From Chara braunii (Eukaryota; Streptophyta; Charophyceae; Charales; Characeae): a stretch of DNA of 23,663 nt. The stretch lies in assembly GCA_003427395.1 (NCBI GenBank), contig BFEA01000447.1, forward strand, positions 182,957 through 206,619, read 5' to 3'. The position numbers and the translations under genes are program-made. This document shows, piece after piece, positions 18,808 through 23,663 of the stretch (its first letter is position 1; every line of letters begins with the position of its first letter). The notes beneath the pieces are model-generated. The model was given only the letters and a program-made list of their open reading frames with translations, had not been told where the DNA came from and did no database searches.

Positions 18808-20160
18808 CAGTAGGAAGGGCATGACAGGTGAGGAGTGTACACATCTGGTCTGGTGGCCAGAATCCCGCAGGCTGCAACGAAACAGAGGGAGAACACGACA
18901 GACGCAACACGTACGCATATGCTCAAGAGGCGAGCCAGATGAACTGAAGCATGCACAACGATATCGGCGGATCCAGTTTTGATCACGGTCCAGATGACGA
19001 TTTGATTGATCTGGAATACTGAATCAGATCTTGTATACGACAACCTGCTGAGTACCACACTGCAGTGGTTTTTCGCCGCGCTCCAGACTGATATCTCAGT
19101 TCGATAGCCTGGTTCTAGGCCTACTTCAATCTTTTTACAACGTATGTAGGCCCTTTTTCGGACTTGGTTTCTTTCGGCTGGCCTCGCGCAACAGATGCCC
19201 TTTTGGTATCTCAACTCGAAGCCGTACGTATTTTTCACTGGTGTTTCGGTTTGTTTTTTCTTTTGGATACAGTGACGCAAGCTCTTTTGTCGTTTTTTAG
19301 CCGCTCAACAACGGAGTCCGTGAGAAAACGTTTGCAAGCGGGGCAACCTTTTGAAGGAATAAATGGACTAGATAGATAGTAAGTAGAAGTATAATTTGAT
19401 GGAGTGGAGCCTTGCTCCGTACAGACTGAGCAGTGAGGAGAAAGTCTGTTGCACGGTGTGTGCAGCTACAATGTGGTTCTACTGCGATATTAAACCTCAG
19501 ACTATGTTGTATTTTGAGTTTCAACTATGCCCTACACTCAGACACTGTTTGTATATGTACAGCAATCCATATAAGACAACATCAAATATGTCCATCTTCA
19601 TTCATCGTTTAATACATGTCCCCTGAAAGGAAAACCCTATCCCCCACCTTAGCATAGCACCACCGTAAGCAGGGTGTCGAGCCCAATTCTATCAATCGTG
19701 CGAGAAATGATGCTCTAGCACAGATCTGGAGCAACAGCCTAGAACAGATATACTCTCTATGAACTGGAAACCAAGTCCAGCAGCTCTATACTATGATGTG
19801 TGCAGTCAGATTGTAATATGCACTTGACTCCCCTGTATCCCACCGAAAAGAACAGAGACATTGATTACTTCCCTAGACAGGGAAAGGAGCTCCTGAAGCA
19901 TATATCCCCTATATAGTAATGTGTCTAGATGTAATATGCTCACTCACAACAACAAACGTAATGATCAATCAATCCTATCATGATTAGGAGTTGGAGGATG
20001 AGAGACAATCAACCCTAATCTAGGCAGGGAAATCATCTACCTTATCCCCGCCCGGTGCCTAAGACTCCTGATAAATATTTGTCACTGAGGAAAAGAAAAC
20101 CTATACCAAACAAAATTGTCTGCAAAAGAAGATGGTAGGAGCAGACAGCCTAGTCCTGGT
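18808..20160. other. No gene seen
   Basis: Frames on both strands are short and without motifs. A diverged trace of the retroposon head-like sequence (AACTGGAAACCAAGTCCAGC) occurs at about 19757-19776, and a CATTGATT hairpin at 19859. Otherwise nothing stands out. Confidence 0.4.
19859..19884. repeat. CATTGATT-flanked hairpin, copy 3
   Basis: CATTGATT (19859-19866) is followed by TTCCCT (19869-19874), loop AGAC and AGGGAA (19879-19884). This is a third distinct perfect stem after the same octamer. Confidence 0.5.
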
Positions 20161-20183
20161 GTTTTTTTTTTTTTTTTTTTTTT

Positions 20184-20993
20184 CAAAAATTGGCTGAATA
20201 TTTGGACCCAAGCCTATCCACATTCACCTTACGAAAGGAAATGGGATAAGAAATTGGTATTAGGTGACTTAGACGTGTCCCTTTCCAAGGAAGTCTACAT
20301 AGGCCGTTTGACGGGCATGTGGTTCCTTTGGCTGGAAAGGAACAGAGTGTGTTTGTCAAAGGAAAAATACTCCCCCCACAGGATTCAAAGAAATATGTTG
20401 AACGGACTGATGGAAGTCATTCAAGCTGATTGGAGGAGGATCTCTCGGTCCAAAGCGTCGGAGGAAAAGAGAAAGGAAAGTTGTCAAAGGATTTGGACAA
20501 ACAATTAGTGTTGGGTTATTCCCGATCAATAAGGCCGGTTCATCTTCAGCCACCTATTGGAATCAAGAAGGGCATGCGTTATTAGGTGTCGCCGCTTTAC
20601 TCACCAAGTGTGCAAAATGAGAATGTATTTGGCCCCGGAACGTGGAAAGGTACAGTTGGTGAGTGTTGCGGTCCAGCCCCTTGTTGTTCGGTTGGACATA
20701 GGAACCTCGTTTCCACCACGTGATCCTCCCGCCAATGGATTGTTGCCCTCAATGAGGGTGGGGCCTACTTGGGGAGGGTGCTCCTAAGACCCCCCTAAGT
20801 AGGCCCATTGTTGATTTGAAGGGGAAAAAAAAAAGAAAAGGAGGTCGGTGTGTAGGACGTCTATGAGAGGAAAAAGAAGAAGAAAGGGAACACAACAGAA
20901 GTGTGTGCAAAGCCTCAGAGGCAGGTCATGTGTCGGGCCCGCTTCCCGGTTTTGTATAAATAATAAAGACAAGTTTTCAAAAAAAAAAAAAAA
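20184..20993 (+). pseudogene. LINE-C: 5'-truncated LINE 3' fragment with poly(A)
   Basis: Open sequence from about 20184 to a TAG stop near 20508 encodes the extreme C-terminus of a LINE ORF2: KNWLNIWTQAYPHSP, then LTGMWFLWLERNRVCLS and IQRNMLNGLMEVIQADWRRI. The W-x-W-L-E-R-N-R core is typical of plant LINE tails and aligns with the LGRRAVIWALWWQRC region of LINE-B. A 3' UTR of about 450 bases follows, with AATAAA at 20962-20967 and a 15-base A tail (20979-20993). The truncation point coincides with a T tract (20161-20183), which could be part of the target or another tail. Orientation is opposite to LINE-A and LINE-B. Confidence 0.8.
20962..20967 (+). promoter_or_regulatory. Polyadenylation signal AATAAA of LINE-C
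   Basis: AATAAA lies 11 bases before the A tail of the LINE-C fragment, the normal spacing for a copied polyadenylated transcript. Confidence 0.75.
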
Positions 20994-21044
20994 GGAGAGA
21001 AAAAATGCAGAGAGCAGGGGAAGAATGGGAGAGAGAGGAAGAAT

Positions 21045-21046
<2 letters not shown>

Positions 21047-21136
<90 letters not shown>
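21047..21136. repeat. (GA)45 microsatellite
   Basis: A GA tract of 90 bp with one interruption at about 21101, directly downstream of the LINE-C tail and a short AG-rich bridge. Long frames through it on either strand are artefacts of the repeat. Confidence 0.97.
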
Positions 21137-21139
<3 letters not shown>

Positions 21140-22189
21140 TGAACACACCCAGCCGTAGACGGATGCTACGTGCAAAAATCGACACTCGGTCATCCACCAG
21201 AAACAACCTCATCATTCGGGCAATGGCGGCGGCAAGCGGCGGGGGATCGTTAACGCACGCAGCGCAACGCAGGCGCTGCATGCATGCCAAAACTCGCCGG
21301 CGGAATGACACGGACGCAAGGGGTGTAGCGCGTGTATGGGCGTGGGAAGAGTTGCTGTCCAACAGGGGTATCACCACTCCCCTGGCTATGGCTGACCTTG
21401 GTCGGTGGGAGCCGGCAATCCTCGTTAGGTCGCGAAGGGAAAGAGTTGCATGTGTGGCTGACTGCGAGGCAGGGTTTGTTAGCCACCAACATACCATAAA
21501 GGAAGCCTGATCAGGGGCTTTGGCCCCCTGGTCTCAGATACATAGTTTGGCTGGAGTCAGTGGGATGTTGCTTTCCTCGGAAAAACGATTCTCGTTGAGA
21601 GTCTGCAATGGAGCTGAAGCCGCGGGGCGACTCTGGTCTTAGTCCCCCTCGCTATTATGAAAGTTTGGGCGACTTCGGCGCGATAGGGTTGCTTCCAGTG
21701 AGGCTTTCAACACTTCTGCCTTCAATCAACGATTCCATTTCCAGTGAATGCATCTACTGGCAAGCTTTTTCCTCGTCATGATAAAGGAAAACCTTTGTTG
21801 TCTGTTGTTTTTCATTACTAGAGTCGTATGTTTTTGGTTGTTTTGGTGGATTGTGGAATTGTTATTCCAAATTGGTGTGGGATTTGTTAGTTTTGTTTTC
21901 GGTAGTTTCCTGGGATTTCTCGATTTTTTCGTTGTATGTCGCCACTTTAGGCATAATTGCTAGCTGTTTGTTTTCTTAGCTTTACTGATGTTTTTCTTTT
22001 TCTGCTTAAATTCCGCTGAATTACACCGTATTGCTTGATGTTCTACTTGATAGCTACTGCTGGGTTTGTGTTTTGGTTGATTACGTTGTACCGTAGTGAG
22101 ATGAACGTGAGAGTGTCGCTTTGCGAAGACCCTATCATGGTGGGGGGCAGGGTTTTTAGGGGGTTGATGTTGACTGGGGGAGCAGTTTG
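21137..22189. other. No gene seen; T/G-rich from about 21760
   Basis: Up to about 21510 the sequence is GC-rich with a frame that merely continues the GA tract. From about 21760 to 22190 the plus strand is rich in T and G, as plant introns or UTRs often are. No motif supports a gene. Confidence 0.4.
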
Positions 22190-22272
22190 CCCTAAATCGC
22201 GAGGAGGTGGGTGGGTTTGCAGGGTCCTTTGACCCTTGCCGCGCGGGTGGTAGGGCACTTCTGCAGGTTCGT
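22190..22272. repeat. CGCGAGG repeat unit A with hairpins
   Basis: It starts CCCTAAATCGCGAGGAGG. Hairpin 1 is AGGGTC (22221-22226), loop CTTT, GACCCT (22231-22236). The constant CCGCGCGGG follows, flanked by CCCTTGCC and GGTAGGG, which pair imperfectly. Confidence 0.7.
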
Positions 22273-22429
22273 TAATGATTTGGGTTACGTTCATTTCCCT
22301 GTGTGTGTTTGGAGTTTTTTTCTATCATCCTTTTCTTGTGGGATTGGGGAGCGTTGCTCCGTACGATTTTCAACATGGAAGGAGGTGAAGATCTCATTGG
22401 GGAGTGCATGCGGACGGGGGTGCGGATTA

Positions 22430-22510
22430 CCCTAAATCGCGAGGAGGTAGGTGGGCTTTGTGGGGCCTTTGGCCCCTACCGCGCGGGAGGTAGGGCTTTT
22501 CGCAGGGTTT
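22430..22510. repeat. CGCGAGG repeat unit B with hairpins
   Basis: It starts CCCTAAATCGCGAGGAGG. Hairpin 1 is GGGGCC (22462-22467), TTT, GGCCCC (22471-22476). Hairpin 2 is CCCTACC (22474-22480) with GGTAGGG (22489-22495), 7 perfect pairs around GCGCGGGA. The two hairpins share CCC, so they are alternatives. Confidence 0.7.
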
Positions 22511-22575
22511 GCTGAAACACCATCATGGAGGGAGTTGGTGCTTTAGGGTAAGTAACGTAGGGGGTGGAGTGATCT

Positions 22576-22664
22576 GCTTTGAATCGCGAGGATGTGGGTG
22601 GGTTTGCGGGGTCTGTGCTTACAGATCTCTGCCGCGCGGGTGACAGAGTGAATCTGCAAGGTTG
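22576..22664. repeat. CGCGAGG repeat unit C with hairpins
   Basis: It contains ATCGCGAGGATGTGGGTGGG. Hairpin 1 is GGTCTGT (22610-22616), GCTT, ACAGATC (22621-22627). Hairpin 2 is CTCTG (22627-22631) with CAGAG (22644-22648) around CCGCGCGGGTGA. Both stems differ from units A and B while the loop core is kept. Confidence 0.65.
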
Positions 22665-22835
22665 GGCTATTTTCAAGGGTGATAGGCTTTGTTTTTGTAG
22701 GTTCTGTTTTGTTTTTCTTTTTTTAGGGTAATTTGCATAGTGCACAATTAGGATTGCATAGTGCATACTTAGGATTTCGTCATTTTCGTATGGTCAGAGG
22801 AGACTGTTTACCCCATGGCCTTCTCTATGATGTAA

Positions 22836-22961
22836 GGGATGCCGGACCCGTTTTTCTGCTTGTATAATTCAAAAGCAGCCGTCGTATGAACCAGGGGAGT
22901 GCCTGGATCATACGACATCGGGCTGCCCTTTGGGGGGGGGGAGGGGGGGGAAAAAAAACAT
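22836..22961 (+). mobile_element. Hybrid short element: retroposon head, different hairpin body
   Basis: It starts GGGATGCCGGACCCG, matching the retroposon head, but lacks the CCACCAATAGATGG body. Instead it has a long hairpin: GCAGCC, GTCGTATGA and CCAGG on the left (22875-22895), loop GGAGTG, then CCTGG, TCATACGAC and GGCTGC on the right (22902-22926). That is 20 pairs, broken by one A-A mismatch and one ATCG bulge. G10/G8 runs and then A8 (about 22932-22958) follow. It may be a subfamily, or a retroposon head fused to another hairpin repeat. Confidence 0.6.
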
Positions 22962-23000
22962 TTTTTTTTTCTCTCTTTCGTTTTGGTCCATTTCGTTCAC

Positions 23001-23163
23001 TTTTTTTTTTTTTTTTTTTTTGTGGCAATTCAATCATCGTTTAGGGCAAGGTCTTCTACCCCTTGCGTGGTAAGAGCCCCAGAGGGTAGAAGCCCGCGAG
23101 GTTTCGATGGCTCCTTTCTATTGGTGGGGAGCTGCACCTGCTGGAAACCGGGTCCAACGTCCC
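23001..23163 (-). mobile_element. Short A-tailed hairpin retroposon, copy 7
   Basis: On the minus strand it begins GGGACGTTGGACCCG at 23163, carries the GCTCCCCACCAATAGA body and ends in 21 As (23021-23001). The variable hairpin is CTTCTACCC (23053-23061) with GGGTAGAAG (23084-23092), 9 perfect pairs. GGG/CCC (23044-23046 with 23093-23095) lie outside it, as in copy 6. The loop contains GTGGTAAGAGC. Confidence 0.8.

Positions 23164-23663
<500 letters not shown>

Noticed and set aside
20784-21510. Long frames on both strands through the GA tract (220-237 residues)
   Set aside because: Length comes from the (GA)n repeat and its surroundings. Both strands are open at once and no domain is seen on either.

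Overview
This is repeat-dominated eukaryotic nuclear DNA. There are no operons, Shine-Dalgarno spacing or compact genes. Instead the window holds long A/T tracts, large (CT)n, (GA)n and (AC)n microsatellites, three decayed non-LTR (LINE) retrotransposons, tRNA-derived and other short A-tailed retroposons, minisatellites and a MITE-like element. The LINEs carry an APE endonuclease, a reverse transcriptase and a C-terminal CCHC zinc-binding segment, as plant LINEs do. The one recognisable host-type gene fragment aligns best from memory with plant NDUFAF3-like proteins. A streptophyte (plant or charophyte alga, perhaps Chara-like) is therefore the best guess. That assignment is inference only.

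Layout. 1-2500: tandem duplications, a hypothetical minus-strand ORF (1084-1725) and a Pro-coding minisatellite. 2795-3824: one short retroposon, then a minus-strand NDUFAF3/Mth938-domain reading frame broken by an exact 11-bp tandem duplication and abutting a (CT)62 tract. 3950-8600: a mosaic of small repeats, including three more short retroposons, a GGGTTTAA array, a 130-bp module in three copies and several perfect hairpins or palindromes. 8841-11270: a 5'-truncated LINE (LINE-A, minus). 11525-12213: one short retroposon and a tRNA-derived SINE. 12214-18042: a near full-length but dead LINE (LINE-B, minus). 18106-18807: MITE-like element, short retroposon and tandem arrays. 20184-20993: a third LINE 3' fragment (LINE-C, plus) with AATAAA and an A tail. 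22190-23163: G/T-rich repeats with hairpins and two more members of the short-retroposon group. The window ends in (CT)n(AC)n.

The most unusual signal is a shared architecture in several unrelated short repeats. Flanks and a loop motif are conserved between copies, but the two arms of a central hairpin differ from copy to copy while staying complementary. The clearest case is a 110-165 bp A-tailed element that begins GGGACGCTGGACCCG. It has at least seven copies here, and one further locus shares its head. Its variable stem surrounds a loop related to GGTAAGAGC. Similar behaviour is seen in a CCGCGCGG-loop repeat (22190-22650), a GCGGCGCGTTAACGG module (8194-8587), CATTGATT-flanked hairpins and GCTCCCCG hairpins. 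This could reflect RNA-structure selection or hairpin-templated (snap-back) DNA repair. The sequence alone cannot decide.

No intact, confidently functional protein gene is visible. All recognised coding sequence is pseudogenic or of uncertain status.
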